DNA of 64,000 nucleotides from Archaeoglobi archaeon JdFR-42 (GTDB lineage Archaea > Halobacteriota > Archaeoglobi > Archaeoglobales > JdFR-42), in the NCBI GenBank assembly GCA_002010305.1, contig MTND01000022.1:4747-68746 (forward strand), in the 5' to 3' direction. Below are positions 16,524-26,044 of this stretch, piece after piece. Every line of letters starts with the position of its first letter. Position 1 is the stretch's first letter. The position numbers and the translations under genes are program-made. The notes beneath the pieces are model-generated. The model made no database searches. It was not told where the DNA came from and saw only the letters and a program-made list of their open reading frames with translations.

Positions 16524-18911
16524 ATGGCAATTAACCTGAGAGGTAGTTTTGTACTGGACGAGGTTAAAAATGTTAGAATCAATATAGGTAAGATCGTTGA
16601 AGAAGAGATGGAGTGGGAAGAGGAAACAGGTCCCACACCAAAGCCTGGCATAATGGAATTACGAAAGTGGGATCGTAGATTACTTGAACGTTACGAGCCC
16701 TTTTATGCACCAATGCAGGATTTCTGCAATCTCTGTACCATGGGTCCGTGTGACCTGTCAGGAAATAAAAGAGGGGCCTGTGGTATAAATTTGAAAAATA
16801 CTAAAGCGAGGCTTGTTACCATTGCATGTTCTATTGGTTCTGCAGCTCATACAGCTCATGCCAGGCACATGCTGGATCATATAATTGAAGAATATGGTGA
16901 AGATATGCCCATTGACCTGGGTCCGGATGTTAATGTTGAAGCTCCTATTATAAGAACTGTTATTGGAATAAAGCCAAGAACTCTGGGTGATTTGAGAGAA
17001 GCACTTACCTGGGCTGAAAAAGAAATTGTGAAAGTCTTACATTCAACCCATATCGGAAATGAAGAAGACATTCTGGATTACGAATCAAAGGCCATGCATG
17101 TCAGTATGGCGGATCATGTAGGAATGGAAGTGGCCGATATAGCACAGATTGTGGCATTCAATCTGCCAAAAGCTGACCCAGATACAGCTTTGGTGGATAC
17201 CGGATTCGGCATCGTAGATAAATCGAAGCCCGTAATCGTGGTGGTAGGACACAATGTTATGTATGCGAGGCCAGTTGCTGATTATCTGGAAGAAAAGGGC
17301 CTCTCAGATAAATTTGAACTTGCTGGATTGTGTTGCACGTCCCATGATATGACTCGATATAATGCAAAGGCTAAAATTTTCGGTCCCATATCCTATCAAC
17401 TGAGAGTCATCAGAGCTGGAATTCCTGATGTGATAATAAGCGATGAACAGTGTATACGGGCTGATTTGCTATCAGCATGTGAAGAAATGGCCATTCCATT
17501 AATAGCCACCTCTGATGCTGCTGTCAGAGGACTACCAAATAGAAATGACGATCCAGTGGAAGACATTATTGAAGACCTGATTTCAGGGAAAACCCCTGGA
17601 GTGTTCTTGAGTGAGCCAGAAAAGATAGCGGAAGTCGTTCCGAAAGTTGCTGAAGCGGTGTTCAAAAAGAAACAGGAAACAGAGATGTTTCTTACAGAAG
17701 ATCAGTTAATCGAGGAAGTCAATAAATGCACCCAGTGTATGAACTGTGTGTTCACGTGCCCCCACAGTCTGAGAATAGACCAGGGAATGGAATCAGCACA
17801 GAAAGGGGACTTTTCAAAACTTGCAAGCCTGGAAGAGGTGTGTATAGCCTGCAGAAAATGTGAACAGGTCTGTCCGAAAGATATTAAGATTTTGAGCGTG
17901 ATCATGAAAACCGGTCTTAAAGGTTTGCTGAGTAAAACGGGCAAAACAAGGGTGGGTAGAGGCCCCATACAGGATACAGAGATACGAAAGGTAGGGCAAC
18001 CCATTGTTTTTGGTCAGATTCCTGGTGTCATTGCGGCAGTGGGATGTACTAATTATCCGGATGAGATGGTTGATCTCCGGATAATCTTGGATGAATTTCT
18101 GAGAAGACGCTATATTGTTGTGACATCAGGGTGCCATGCCATGGATATAGGAATGTTGAAAGACGAAGAAGGAAAAACCCTGTATGAAAAATATCCCGGT
18201 AATTTTGATGCAGGTGGCTTGGTGAATGTTGGAAGTTGCGTTGCCAATTCCCACATAGCTGGAGCGACAATCAAGATAGCCAATATCTTTGCTATGAGGC
18301 CATTAAGAGGGAATTATGCCGAGATTGCTGATTACATTCTGAACAGAGTTGGAGCTGTTGGTTTTTCATGGGGACCTTACAGTCACAAAGCCGCAAGTAT
18401 TGCCACTGGATTTAATAGACTTGGAGTGCCTGTAGTTGTTGGACCCCATGGAACCAAATACAGGAGAGCATACATTGGAAAACCGTGGAAAAAGGAGAAC
18501 TGGTGGGTTTATGACATTAAAACTGGTAAGAAAGTGTACATCGAACCCGCTCCCGATTCACTGCTTCTGGCAGTTGAGACGAAAGAGGAGGCCATAGTAC
18601 AGCTTGCCAAGCTCACTATACGACCCAATGATACTGGGATGGGGCGTCAGATAAAATTAACCCACTATCTTGAGCTAAGTAAGAAATATCTTGGTAGATA
18701 TCCGGATGACTGGCCCATCTACGTGAGGAGCGAAGCAGATTTGCCTTTGAGACAGAAAGAAGAATTGCTAAAGATACTCGAAGAAGAGCATGGATGGAAG
18801 ATTGACTGGAATAAAAAGAAGATTCTAGAAGGGCCAATACGACCACTGGATCCAGGATTCAATCCAACACTGGTAGAGGAAGTATATGATAAGTATTCCA
18901 GAAAGAAATAA
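16524..18911 (+). CDS. cdhA: CO dehydrogenase/acetyl-CoA synthase complex, alpha subunit (CODH)
   Basis: CdhA is the nickel-iron CO dehydrogenase of the archaeal ACDS complex; it makes or oxidises CO at the C-cluster and feeds acetyl-CoA synthesis. The 795-residue protein has the B/D-cluster cysteines near residue 67 (CNLCTMGPCDLSG) and CGINLKNTKAR. Two ferredoxin motifs follow, CTQCMNCVFTCP near 402 and CIACRKCEQVCP near 440, which are specific to the archaeal form. C-cluster ligands lie in GLCCTSHD, SGCHAMD and NVGSCVANSH. The length is normal. It opens the operon. Confidence 0.97.
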   Translation: MAINLRGSFVLDEVKNVRINIGKIVEEEMEWEEETGPTPKPGIMELRKWDRRLLERYEPFYAPMQDFCNLCTMGPCDLSGNKRGACGINLKNTKARLVTIACSIGSAAHTAHARHMLDHIIEEYGEDMPIDLGPDVNVEAPIIRTVIGIKPRTLGDLREALTWAEKEIVKVLHSTHIGNEEDILDYESKAMHVSMADHVGMEVADIAQIVAFNLPKADPDTALVDTGFGIVDKSKPVIVVVGHNVMYARPVADYLEEKGLSDKFELAGLCCTSHDMTRYNAKAKIFGPISYQLRVIRAGIPDVIISDEQCIRADLLSACEEMAIPLIATSDAAVRGLPNRNDDPVEDIIEDLISGKTPGVFLSEPEKIAEVVPKVAEAVFKKKQETEMFLTEDQLIEEVNKCTQCMNCVFTCPHSLRIDQGMESAQKGDFSKLASLEEVCIACRKCEQVCPKDIKILSVIMKTGLKGLLSKTGKTRVGRGPIQDTEIRKVGQPIVFGQIPGVIAAVGCTNYPDEMVDLRIILDEFLRRRYIVVTSGCHAMDIGMLKDEEGKTLYEKYPGNFDAGGLVNVGSCVANSHIAGATIKIANIFAMRPLRGNYAEIADYILNRVGAVGFSWGPYSHKAASIATGFNRLGVPVVVGPHGTKYRRAYIGKPWKKENWWVYDIKTGKKVYIEPAPDSLLLAVETKEEAIVQLAKLTIRPNDTGMGRQIKLTHYLELSKKYLGRYPDDWPIYVRSEADLPLRQKEELLKILEEEHGWKIDWNKKKILEGPIRPLDPGFNPTLVEEVYDKYSRKK

Positions 18912-18934
18912 AATAAGAATGAAGAGGAGGTAAG

Positions 18935-19483
18935 ATGACAAAAGTAAAAAAAGAAGAAAAATATCCCGTAGCGAAGAGATTTGATATCGCCGATATTCAG
19001 GTTTCGAGAGAAGCACAGGCAGTTAAGCCAGAAGTTGTAGCACGGTTGATAAAGAGGGCAAAGAGACCTGTACTTGTGACTGGCGGATACCTCCTGAAAG
19101 AGCCCGAACTGGTGGAGTTCGCTGCGAGGATGTACGAGAAAGGTATCCCCATAGTTGCGACTGGTGGCTCAAGCAAACCTCTCATTGAGAAAGGTGTGAA
19201 CCCTCTTGTTGTATCCTATACCCTTCACCATTTCACCCAGTATATGCAAGATGAAGAATGGCAGGGATTTGACGGAAATGGAAAGTACGACCTCGTACTG
19301 TACCTAGGGTTCATTCCATATCTCCTTTCCAGGATGCTATCCTCTTTGAAGCATTTTGCAAAAGTGACAACAGTATCCTTGGATCAGTTCTATCAACCAC
19401 ATGCAAAATTCAGTTTTACCAATTTGACAAGGAATAAGGAAATGCATTACAGAATGCTCGATGAATTGATAAACATGCTGTGA
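18935..19483 (+). CDS. cdhB: CO dehydrogenase/acetyl-CoA synthase complex, epsilon subunit
   Basis: CdhB binds CdhA in the archaeal complex; it has a Rossmann-like fold and may handle FAD or electrons. The 182-residue protein shows KRPVLVTGGYLLKEPEL and PIVATGGSSKPL, typical of the family. It lies 23 bases after cdhA, with GGAGG before its ATG, and 10 bases before cdhC, consistent with one transcript. Confidence 0.93.
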   Translation: MTKVKKEEKYPVAKRFDIADIQVSREAQAVKPEVVARLIKRAKRPVLVTGGYLLKEPELVEFAARMYEKGIPIVATGGSSKPLIEKGVNPLVVSYTLHHFTQYMQDEEWQGFDGNGKYDLVLYLGFIPYLLSRMLSSLKHFAKVTTVSLDQFYQPHAKFSFTNLTRNKEMHYRMLDELINML

Positions 19484-19493
19484 GGTGGTAGAA

Positions 19494-20960
19494 ATGGAAT
19501 TTCCCTTTGAAATATCTCCAATGTATGAAGGAGAAAGAATTAGAAAAAGTGACATGTATGTTGAGCTTGGTGGGCCAACACAGCCTGGCTTTGAACTTGT
19601 GGTCTCAGCCAATAAGGACGAAATCGAGGACATGAAATTCACATTGATAGGCCCTGATCTGAATGAGATGGAAGAAGGAAAAGCATATCCCTATGCAATG
19701 ATATACAGGATTGCAGGAGAGCTGGTAGAAAAAGACCTTGAACCTGTTGTAGAGAGACGAAACCATGACTTTCAGAATTATATTGCAGGATACATGCATC
19801 TCAATCAGCGATATGACATATGGATTCGAATCTCCAAGAGTGCTGTTCAAAAAGGTCTGAATTCTCTTGAACAGATAGCAAAAGCCACTATGATGCTCTT
19901 TAAAAATGAACTTCCCTTTATTGAGAAAATTGAAGCCACATACGTTACCGACCAGGCAGAAGTGGAAAAAAGGTTAGAAGAAGCCATGAAAATTTATGAA
20001 GAAAGAGATGAAAGAACCCTCACTCTCCATGACGAAGATGTGGATGATTTTTACAGTTGTACTTTATGCCAGAGTTTTGCCCCAACCAATGTGTGTGTCA
20101 TCTCGCCAGATAGAGTATCTTTATGTGGAGCAATAACTTGGTTTGATGGCAGAGCCGCTGCAAAAGTGGATCCAGAAGGTCCGAATGCACCTATTCCTAA
20201 AGGAGAACTGGTAGACGAGATCGGGGGGGAATATACAGGAGTTAACGAGTTTGCAAAGGAGAGGTCTGGAGGAGAGTATGACAGAATTAAATTGCACTCT
20301 TTCTTCGAATTCCCACATACGTCCTGTGGATGTTTTGAGGTTATAGGTTTCTATATGCCAGAAGTGGACGGTATAGGATGGGTGCACAGAGGATATGATG
20401 CACCAGCTCCCAACGGGCTAACCTTCTCAACCATGGCTGGGCAAACTGGAGGAGGAAAGCAGGTAGTGGGTTTTCTAGGGATAGGCATAGCATACTTCAG
20501 GTCTCCCAAGTTCATACAGGCTGATGGTGGGTGGAAGAGAACAGTCTGGATGCCAAAATCTCTAAAGGAGAGAATCCAAGAATTCATCCCAGAGGATATG
20601 AGAGATAAAATAGCTACCGAAGAAGATGCATCCAACCTCGATGAACTGAAAGAGTTCCTGAAAAAAGTGAATCATCCTGTGGTCACTGGGATCATCAGAG
20701 ATGTTGATGGCATCAAGATCACCGATGGATGGATTGAAGAGGAAGAGGTAACTGAAGTAACTCCAGAGGAAGAAGCTCAAGCCCTGCAAATACGGGAACA
20801 GCCCCAGATACCATCTATGCAGATCCAGCCTATGTATCAGCCAGGATATCAACCAGCTCCTCAGATGTTACCAGCTCCATCCTCTGGGGTAATCAAACTC
20901 GTCCTGAAAAATGCGAAAATCAACATAGAAAAGATAATCGTGTCAAAGGAAAAGGACTGA
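19494..20960 (+). CDS. cdhC: Acetyl-CoA synthase, beta subunit (A-cluster)
   Basis: CdhC holds the Ni-Ni-[4Fe-4S] A-cluster, where CO, a methyl group and CoA become acetyl-CoA. The 488-residue protein is of the short archaeal form that lacks the bacterial N-terminal domain. A-cluster cysteines are visible in CTLCQSFAPTNVC, SLCGAITW and TSCGCFEV. The C-terminus has a proline/glutamine-rich linker (MYQPGYQPAPQMLPAPSSG) and a short conserved tail. I chose the ATG at 19494, preceded by GAGGTGG; a GTG lies three codons upstream. Confidence 0.96.
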   Translation: MEFPFEISPMYEGERIRKSDMYVELGGPTQPGFELVVSANKDEIEDMKFTLIGPDLNEMEEGKAYPYAMIYRIAGELVEKDLEPVVERRNHDFQNYIAGYMHLNQRYDIWIRISKSAVQKGLNSLEQIAKATMMLFKNELPFIEKIEATYVTDQAEVEKRLEEAMKIYEERDERTLTLHDEDVDDFYSCTLCQSFAPTNVCVISPDRVSLCGAITWFDGRAAAKVDPEGPNAPIPKGELVDEIGGEYTGVNEFAKERSGGEYDRIKLHSFFEFPHTSCGCFEVIGFYMPEVDGIGWVHRGYDAPAPNGLTFSTMAGQTGGGKQVVGFLGIGIAYFRSPKFIQADGGWKRTVWMPKSLKERIQEFIPEDMRDKIATEEDASNLDELKEFLKKVNHPVVTGIIRDVDGIKITDGWIEEEEVTEVTPEEEAQALQIREQPQIPSMQIQPMYQPGYQPAPQMLPAPSSGVIKLVLKNAKINIEKIIVSKEKD

Positions 20961-20974
20961 GCGGAGGTAAAAGG

Positions 20975-21721
20975 TTGGTCAGTGTTGCAGTCACAGGCAA
21001 AGGAGGAACAGGAAAAACAATTCTTTCAGCTTTATTGGTTAAATTTGCATCAAAAACAGGAAAGCGAGTGTTAGCAGTGGATGCAGATCCAGATTCGAAT
21101 CTTCCGGAGGCATTGGGAGTTGAACCAGAGAAAACTCTGGGAGAAGTGAGAGAGCTATTCCAGATGAGTAGAGATGATATGGTCAGTCATGATAAAGAGG
21201 TCTGGCTCGAAGGAAAGTTGATGGAGGTCATATATGAAGCAGATAGCTATGATCTCTTGGTAATGGGTCGGCCTGAAGGAGCTGGATGTTACTGCTATAC
21301 CAATAATCTGCTGAAAAGCATTCTCAGGAAATTTATGAGTCATTACGATGCCATCATAATAGATACTGAAGCCGGTCTGGAGCATTTCAGCAGACAGACC
21401 ATTAAAGATGTGGATTACCTTCTTGTGGTGACCGATGCCTCCATGAAAGGTTTCAGAACAGCAGAAAGAATCAGAGACCTTGTGAAAGAGCTGAATCTGG
21501 ATTTTAGAGGTATATTTCTGGTGGCAAACAAGATAAACGATATGGCCAAAAAAGTAATTGAGGATTATGCAAATGAACATAAGTTTGATCTGATTGCAAT
21601 ACTACCTTTTGATGAAAAACTTGCGGAACTAGATCTCCGCGGAGTTCCGGTGGTAAAACTTAATGGAGAATCCGAGCTTGTTAATAGAGTTGAAGAAATT
21701 TCAGGGATGATATTTGGGTGA
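20975..21721 (+). CDS. cooC: CooC/AcsF-type nickel-insertion ATPase
   Basis: CooC-type ATPases load nickel into CO dehydrogenase or acetyl-CoA synthase. The 248-residue protein is a MinD-like P-loop ATPase with a deviant Walker A (GKGGTGKT, residues 7-14) and DADPDSNLPEALG. GAGCYCYTNN contains the Cys-X-Cys nickel-binding pair of the family. The start is TTG, with GGAGG seven bases upstream. It sits between cdhC and cdhD, as in Methanosarcina-type operons. Confidence 0.93.
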   Translation: MVSVAVTGKGGTGKTILSALLVKFASKTGKRVLAVDADPDSNLPEALGVEPEKTLGEVRELFQMSRDDMVSHDKEVWLEGKLMEVIYEADSYDLLVMGRPEGAGCYCYTNNLLKSILRKFMSHYDAIIIDTEAGLEHFSRQTIKDVDYLLVVTDASMKGFRTAERIRDLVKELNLDFRGIFLVANKINDMAKKVIEDYANEHKFDLIAILPFDEKLAELDLRGVPVVKLNGESELVNRVEEISGMIFG

Positions 21722-21726
21722 TAGAT

Positions 21727-23055
21727 ATGGGGGAGGAAAAAAACAGCATCCAGGATTTGTTGGAATTCTTTAGGAAATTGAATGTAAAAGAACTACACAA
21801 TGTTGAGATTGAAGGAGACATTGAGATCGAAGTGGATCTTCAGCAGACTCCAATTTTTGAATTGATGAGAGCTATAGGATATGAGCTTGGTATGGCTGGT
21901 TATCATCTTATGAATGCCTCAAAAATGCTTGGATATCCTGTGGAGGTGTTTTTCCAGCCTCCTCAGGTAGCTGAAGTTCCAGTTCAGGTTGAAAAGGAGG
22001 TATCTGTTCTATCGGAATTGATCAGAGAGAAGTTTGAGGAACCGAAGGTAGAATATCCGGGTGTGATAGAAGAGATTGTAATCGGTGCCACGAAGGCCGA
22101 TGGTGGAACAAGAAGCAATGTCGTCAAGGTAGGGGGAGAGAAATCTTTACCTTTCTATTATTTTGATGCACTCATGCCGAACACTCCAAAAGTAACCATA
22201 GATGTATTCGATATGCCTATAACCCTGGCCAAAGCGGTGAGAGAGCATTATCAGGATGTGATGGAGGATCCAGGGGACTGGGCAAAGAAAGCAGTAAAAG
22301 AATATAACGCTGATATGATAACCATTCATCTGATCAGCACAGACCCCTTACTTAAAGACACTTCGGCTAAAGAAGCATGCAAGGCTGTGGAAGATGTTTT
22401 GCAGGCTGTTAAGGTTCCAATAGTAATAGGTGGCTCAGGTAATCCTGAAAAGGACCCCGAAGTCCTAGAAAGAGCGGCAGAGGTAGCCGAAGGAGAGAGG
22501 TGTCTTATTGCTTCCGCCAGCTTGAATATGGACTGGGAAAGAATAGCGAAAGCAGCGAAAGAACATGGGCATGTTATACTGTCTTGGACTCAGATGGATA
22601 TAAATAACCAGAAGACTCTGAATCGATATCTCCTCAATAAAATTGGATATCCTCGAGATTCCATTATTATGGACCCCACTACAGCAGCCCTTGGATATGG
22701 TTTAGATTATGCCTATACCAATATGGAACGAATCAGGCTTTCGGGGTTGAAGGGGGATAAGGATCTTGCATTCCCCATGTCTTCCGGAACCACCAATGCC
22801 TGGGGAGCAAGAGAGGCATGGATGACTGGCTCACCCATTGAAGGAGATTCGGATTGGGGTCCAAGAGAATACAGAGGGCCTATATGGGAGGTTATAACAG
22901 GTCTTACTCTAGCATTAGCTGGTGGAGACCTTTTCATGATGATGCATCCTGGGGCCGTTGCTGTCTTCAAAGAAATCTGTCAAGCGCTATATGGTGAGAA
23001 AGATATCAGGCTGGATAACATCGAGCAGTGGATCACACTGGAGGTGGAAGAGTGA
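21727..23055 (+). CDS. cdhD: CO dehydrogenase/acetyl-CoA synthase complex, delta subunit (corrinoid protein small subunit)
   Basis: CdhD with CdhE forms the corrinoid iron-sulfur protein that passes a methyl group between tetrahydro(sarcina)pterin and the A-cluster. The 442-residue protein has an N-terminal extension of about 110 residues and a TIM-barrel core (IVIGATKADGGTRSNVVKVGG, split here as TKADGGTRSN and VVKVGG; later MDPTTAALGYGLDYAYTNME). The ATG at 21727 was preferred; a GTG at 21718 overlaps the cooC stop. The end overlaps cdhE. Confidence 0.94.
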   Translation: MGEEKNSIQDLLEFFRKLNVKELHNVEIEGDIEIEVDLQQTPIFELMRAIGYELGMAGYHLMNASKMLGYPVEVFFQPPQVAEVPVQVEKEVSVLSELIREKFEEPKVEYPGVIEEIVIGATKADGGTRSNVVKVGGEKSLPFYYFDALMPNTPKVTIDVFDMPITLAKAVREHYQDVMEDPGDWAKKAVKEYNADMITIHLISTDPLLKDTSAKEACKAVEDVLQAVKVPIVIGGSGNPEKDPEVLERAAEVAEGERCLIASASLNMDWERIAKAAKEHGHVILSWTQMDINNQKTLNRYLLNKIGYPRDSIIMDPTTAALGYGLDYAYTNMERIRLSGLKGDKDLAFPMSSGTTNAWGAREAWMTGSPIEGDSDWGPREYRGPIWEVITGLTLALAGGDLFMMMHPGAVAVFKEICQALYGEKDIRLDNIEQWITLEVEE

Positions 23056-24446
23056 AAGTAAAAAGCCCTCTGGAGATTTACAAATATTTGCCAAAAACTA
23101 ACTGTGCAGAATGTGGGTATGACACTTGCATGTCCTTTGCAGCCAACATCATTGAAAGGAAAGTGAAGCCAGCAGATTGTCCTTTCATGTTAGAAGAGAA
23201 ATTCAAGGATAAATTGATGGAACTGGAGGATTTGACATCTCCTGAAATCAAAGAGGTTGTGATTGGGGTTGGAAAAAACGCGGTTACCATTGGAGGAGAT
23301 GATGTCCTTTTCAGGCATGATCTGACCTTCTTCAATCCTACGGCCCTGGCATATGATGTGTGGGACACCATGCCGTTAGATAAACTTGAAGAGAGAATCA
23401 ATACCATAAAAAGCTATACCAAATTTTATGTGGGTAATTTTATCAACCTTGACATGATAGCTGTCAGGTGTGTCTCTAATGATCCATTGAGGTTTAAGGA
23501 AGTGGCTGAAAAAGCTGCTGAGACTGGCTTACCCTTAATCCTAGTATCCTTCAGTCCTGAAGTGCTCAGAGCAGCTTTAGAATCTATAGGAAATAAAAGG
23601 CCATTGATTTATGCAGCAACTGAAGAGAACTGGCAGGAAATTGCTAGGCTTGCTAAAGAATTTGAGGTTCCTGTTGTACTCTATTCTAAAGATCTTGCCA
23701 CTCTCCAGTCTTTAGCTGTAACTTTTTCAGAGATGGGTATCCAGGATCTGGTTCTTGATCCAGGAACCGAGCCTGTAGGTAAAGGGTTGCAGGAGACTTT
23801 TAAGCGAGTTATTCAGCTCAGAAGAGCAGCCATAGAGGGAGGGAACAAAAAAGTTGCCTATCCGATAATGGTTGTTCCAATGACTGCGTGGCTTATTGAA
23901 TCTGATAAACTCAGCACTACCTATTGGGAGACCGTAGTAGCCAGCGTGTTTATCGTCAAGTATGCAGATATAATGATTCTCCACAGCCTCGAGCCTTATG
24001 AAGTGATGCCTCTTGTTATTCTGAAGACCAACATCTATACAGATCCCAGAAAGCCTGTGGCGGTGGAAGGTGGCCTGAGAACCATTAACAGCCCGGACGA
24101 GAACTCGCCTGTGTTCATTACTACTAATTTTGCCTTAACTTATTATACGGTAGAGTCAGACTTGGTAAGTGCTGGTGTGGACTGCTACCTCCTAGTCATT
24201 GATACAGAAGGCCTTGGAGTTGAGGTATCTGTTGCAGGAGGGAAACTGACGGCCAGTGTGATCAAAGAGACCATTGAGAAAGAGAAGGTCACGGAGAAGA
24301 TCAACCACAATTCGATAATTCTTCCAGGGCTTGCAGCCAGATTGCAGGGGGAGCTTGAAATGGAAACTGGCATGAAAGTGCTTGTCGGTCCTGTGGATTC
24401 GGGTCGGATTCCGGGATGGTTGGAAGAGAACTGGCCTCCCAAATAA
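23052..24446 (+). CDS. cdhE: CO dehydrogenase/acetyl-CoA synthase complex, gamma subunit (corrinoid Fe-S large subunit)
   Basis: The 464-residue protein begins with the [4Fe-4S] motif YLPKTNCAECGYDTC plus a later cysteine (PADCPFM). A TIM barrel follows, then a C-terminal corrinoid-binding domain (INHNSIILPGLAARLQGELE). It is the methyl carrier of the ACDS complex. The start is GTG with GGAGGTGG upstream, and GTGA overlaps the cdhD stop. It is the last gene of the operon; no cdh gene follows. Confidence 0.95.
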   Translation: MKVKSPLEIYKYLPKTNCAECGYDTCMSFAANIIERKVKPADCPFMLEEKFKDKLMELEDLTSPEIKEVVIGVGKNAVTIGGDDVLFRHDLTFFNPTALAYDVWDTMPLDKLEERINTIKSYTKFYVGNFINLDMIAVRCVSNDPLRFKEVAEKAAETGLPLILVSFSPEVLRAALESIGNKRPLIYAATEENWQEIARLAKEFEVPVVLYSKDLATLQSLAVTFSEMGIQDLVLDPGTEPVGKGLQETFKRVIQLRRAAIEGGNKKVAYPIMVVPMTAWLIESDKLSTTYWETVVASVFIVKYADIMILHSLEPYEVMPLVILKTNIYTDPRKPVAVEGGLRTINSPDENSPVFITTNFALTYYTVESDLVSAGVDCYLLVIDTEGLGVEVSVAGGKLTASVIKETIEKEKVTEKINHNSIILPGLAARLQGELEMETGMKVLVGPVDSGRIPGWLEENWPPK

Positions 24447-24542
24447 TTTTTTAAATTTCCAAGATTCATTTATTGACGCCTCTCATATCCATGAAAGACG
24501 TATGCAACACCTCTCTTTTATCCAACCATCCACCGTAAAATA

Positions 24543-24689
24543 TCACCAATAGATCATGGAATATTTAAATTTCCTTATTTTTTCATCCTTTTCCGGCTTT
24601 CTGAATACATAAAGATGCTCATGGGCAATCAGGTAAAAATCATACTTCTCCTTTATGATTATTGCATCTACAGGTGAATAATGGATCAA
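24543..24689 (-). CDS. Possible small protein or gene remnant after the CODH/ACS operon
   Basis: On the minus strand a good-looking frame reads IIIKEKYDFYLIAHEHLYV and ends RKFKYSMIYW before a TGA. From a TTG at 24689 it is 48 residues. The open frame continues upstream for ten or more codons without an ATG, and an ATG in another frame (MYILLPHY) lies there, so a frameshifted or truncated gene is possible. The rest of 24447-24801 holds T-rich stretches behind cdhE and nothing else that I can read. Confidence 0.33.
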   Translation of the reverse strand: MIHYSPVDAIIIKEKYDFYLIAHEHLYVFRKPEKDEKIRKFKYSMIYW

Positions 24690-24801
24690 AGCCCAATGTA
24701 ATGGGGTAATAAAATATACATTGTATATGGAATAACATCTATAAATGGTGGATTACTCATTAACCATTACCTTTTTTACCTAACCGAACCTACAAAATAT
24801 T

Positions 24802-25149
24802 ATGCGTGTAAACGATTACTCTTTCGGTAGAATTAGAATCAATAATAAGGAATATGCAAAGGATGTAATTCTTTCTCAGGATAAGCTTATTGTTTCAAGA
24901 TGGTATAGGAAAGAAGGGCATAATGTCCATCTCGAAGACATTGAAGAGATACTCAATGCAAAACCTGAGGTTGTTGTATTTGGAACCGGGTATAGTGGAA
25001 TTATGAAAGTTAGCAGGCCAGTTATGGATGAACTAAACCAGAGGAAAATTGAAGTTATACAACAGCCCACAGGACAGGCTGTTAAAACTTTTAACGATCT
25101 TGTAGATAAAGGAAAAAGGGTTGTTCTGGCTGCACACCTTACATGTTAA
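24802..25149 (+). CDS. Mth938-like (DUF498) domain protein
   Basis: The 115-residue protein fits the small Mth938/NDUFAF3-type fold: an N-terminal YSFGRIRINNKEY, a central VVVFGTGYSGIMKVS and a C-terminal QQPTGQAVKTFNDL. Family members are single-domain proteins of uncertain biochemical role; some mitochondrial relatives help complex I assembly. It stands alone between the cdh operon and a small cysteine protein. It ends AAHLTC. Confidence 0.82.
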   Translation: MRVNDYSFGRIRINNKEYAKDVILSQDKLIVSRWYRKEGHNVHLEDIEEILNAKPEVVVFGTGYSGIMKVSRPVMDELNQRKIEVIQQPTGQAVKTFNDLVDKGKRVVLAAHLTC

Positions 25150-25344
25150 CTGTATACTTTCAATATCTATGAGTGTATTAGTTTGAAGTTACATTTCTCT
25201 TTGGCTTTCATTTACAAATTTTTCAAGGAAGTAAGCCCTCCAATCTTATATTTTATATGTGAGAAAAGGCCCTTATTTTAGGCATCTTTCCATACATGGT
25301 TAGAAAATTAAAAAGAAAAAAGAGATGTGGAAAGAAAAGACTTT

Positions 25345-25503
25345 TTATCCTTTTAGATTCGCAACCTCCTCTCTTGCGATTGAAAAAGGGCACTCATTTG
25401 AATGAAGATCTCCACAACCAAAACAAACCTGACTCAGGGCCTTCTCTACACGCTCAATATCCTCTTCATTTACTTCTTTTCCTGAATACTTCCATACTGC
25501 CAT
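25345..25503 (-). CDS. Small CxxC protein divergent from the HxlR regulator
   Basis: Translation of the minus strand gives a 52-residue protein starting MAVWKYSGKEVNEEDIERVE. It has a metal-binding-like pattern CFGCGDLHSNECPF: four cysteine or histidine positions in 15 residues. AAGGAG stands eight bases before the ATG. It is read divergently from the HxlR-type gene at 25588, and the 84-base space between them holds an A/T-rich TATA-like stretch. It probably binds zinc or iron; no function is known to me. Confidence 0.62.
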   Translation of the reverse strand: MAVWKYSGKEVNEEDIERVEKALSQVCFGCGDLHSNECPFSIAREEVANLKG

Positions 25504-25587
25504 CGTATCAACTCCTTTCTGTTTGATACCTGCTAACCATAGGAAAGTTATATATAGGTTTTTGAGTGATTGGAAAGGAGGTTACCG

Positions 25588-25896
25588 ATGAGAAAGGAGA
25601 AATTCTGTCCGTTAACAGCCGCTACTGAAATACTGAGCAAGAAGTGGAGTCTGGTTGTGATAGCCCAGCTATTGAGTGGTGAAAAAAGGTTCTCTGAAAT
25701 AGAGAAGTCCATACCAGAAATATCCCCAAAAGTTTTATCTTCATGTCTTGGAGCCCTTGAGAGACATGGTCTGGTTGTGCGAGAAGTTGAAGTCTCTTCT
25801 CCTATTAAAGTGAAATATCGACTTACAGAAAAAGGCAAAGAAATGGCAAGGGTAGTGGAGGAAGTTAGAAGATGGGCTGAGAAGTGGGAGCGTTGA
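25588..25896 (+). CDS. HxlR-family winged-helix transcriptional regulator
   Basis: The 102-residue protein has the family signature: an N-terminal cysteine (EKFCPLTAATEILSKKWS), the winged helix with ISPKVLSSCLGALERHGLV, and a C-terminal YRLTEKGKEMARVVEEV. HxlR proteins often sense aldehydes, thiol or redox stress through the N-terminal cysteine. The ATG at 25588 follows GGAAAGGAGG. It probably controls itself and the divergent small CxxC gene. Confidence 0.88.
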   Translation: MRKEKFCPLTAATEILSKKWSLVVIAQLLSGEKRFSEIEKSIPEISPKVLSSCLGALERHGLVVREVEVSSPIKVKYRLTEKGKEMARVVEEVRRWAEKWER

Positions 25897-25971
25897 GTAG
25901 TTATTAAGCTTACATCTCTTCTGGATATAACCGTTAAATTTAATAACCCGGTGTTTGCATTTTTCATCCAT

Positions 25972-26044
25972 GCCTTGGTAGCTCAGCCGGCAGAGCGCAA
26001 CCTTGGTAAGGTTGAGGTCGCGGGTTCAAATCCCGCCCAAGGCT
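25972..26044 (+). tRNA. tRNA-Thr (anticodon GGT)
   Basis: The cloverleaf is complete: acceptor GCCTTGG/CCAAGGC, D arm GCTCAGCCGGCAGAGC, anticodon stem CAACC/GGTTG with loop TTGGTAA (GGT at 34-36), and T arm GCGGG-TTCAAAT-CCCGC. The discriminator is T, and CCA is not encoded. A TATA-like CCGTTAAATTTAATAA lies about 30 bases upstream. Confidence 0.97.

Noticed and set aside
25296-25526. 76-codon plus-strand frame opposite the small CxxC gene
   Set aside because: The minus-strand frame has a ribosome-binding site, sensible composition and a metal-binding pattern; the plus frame is its shadow.
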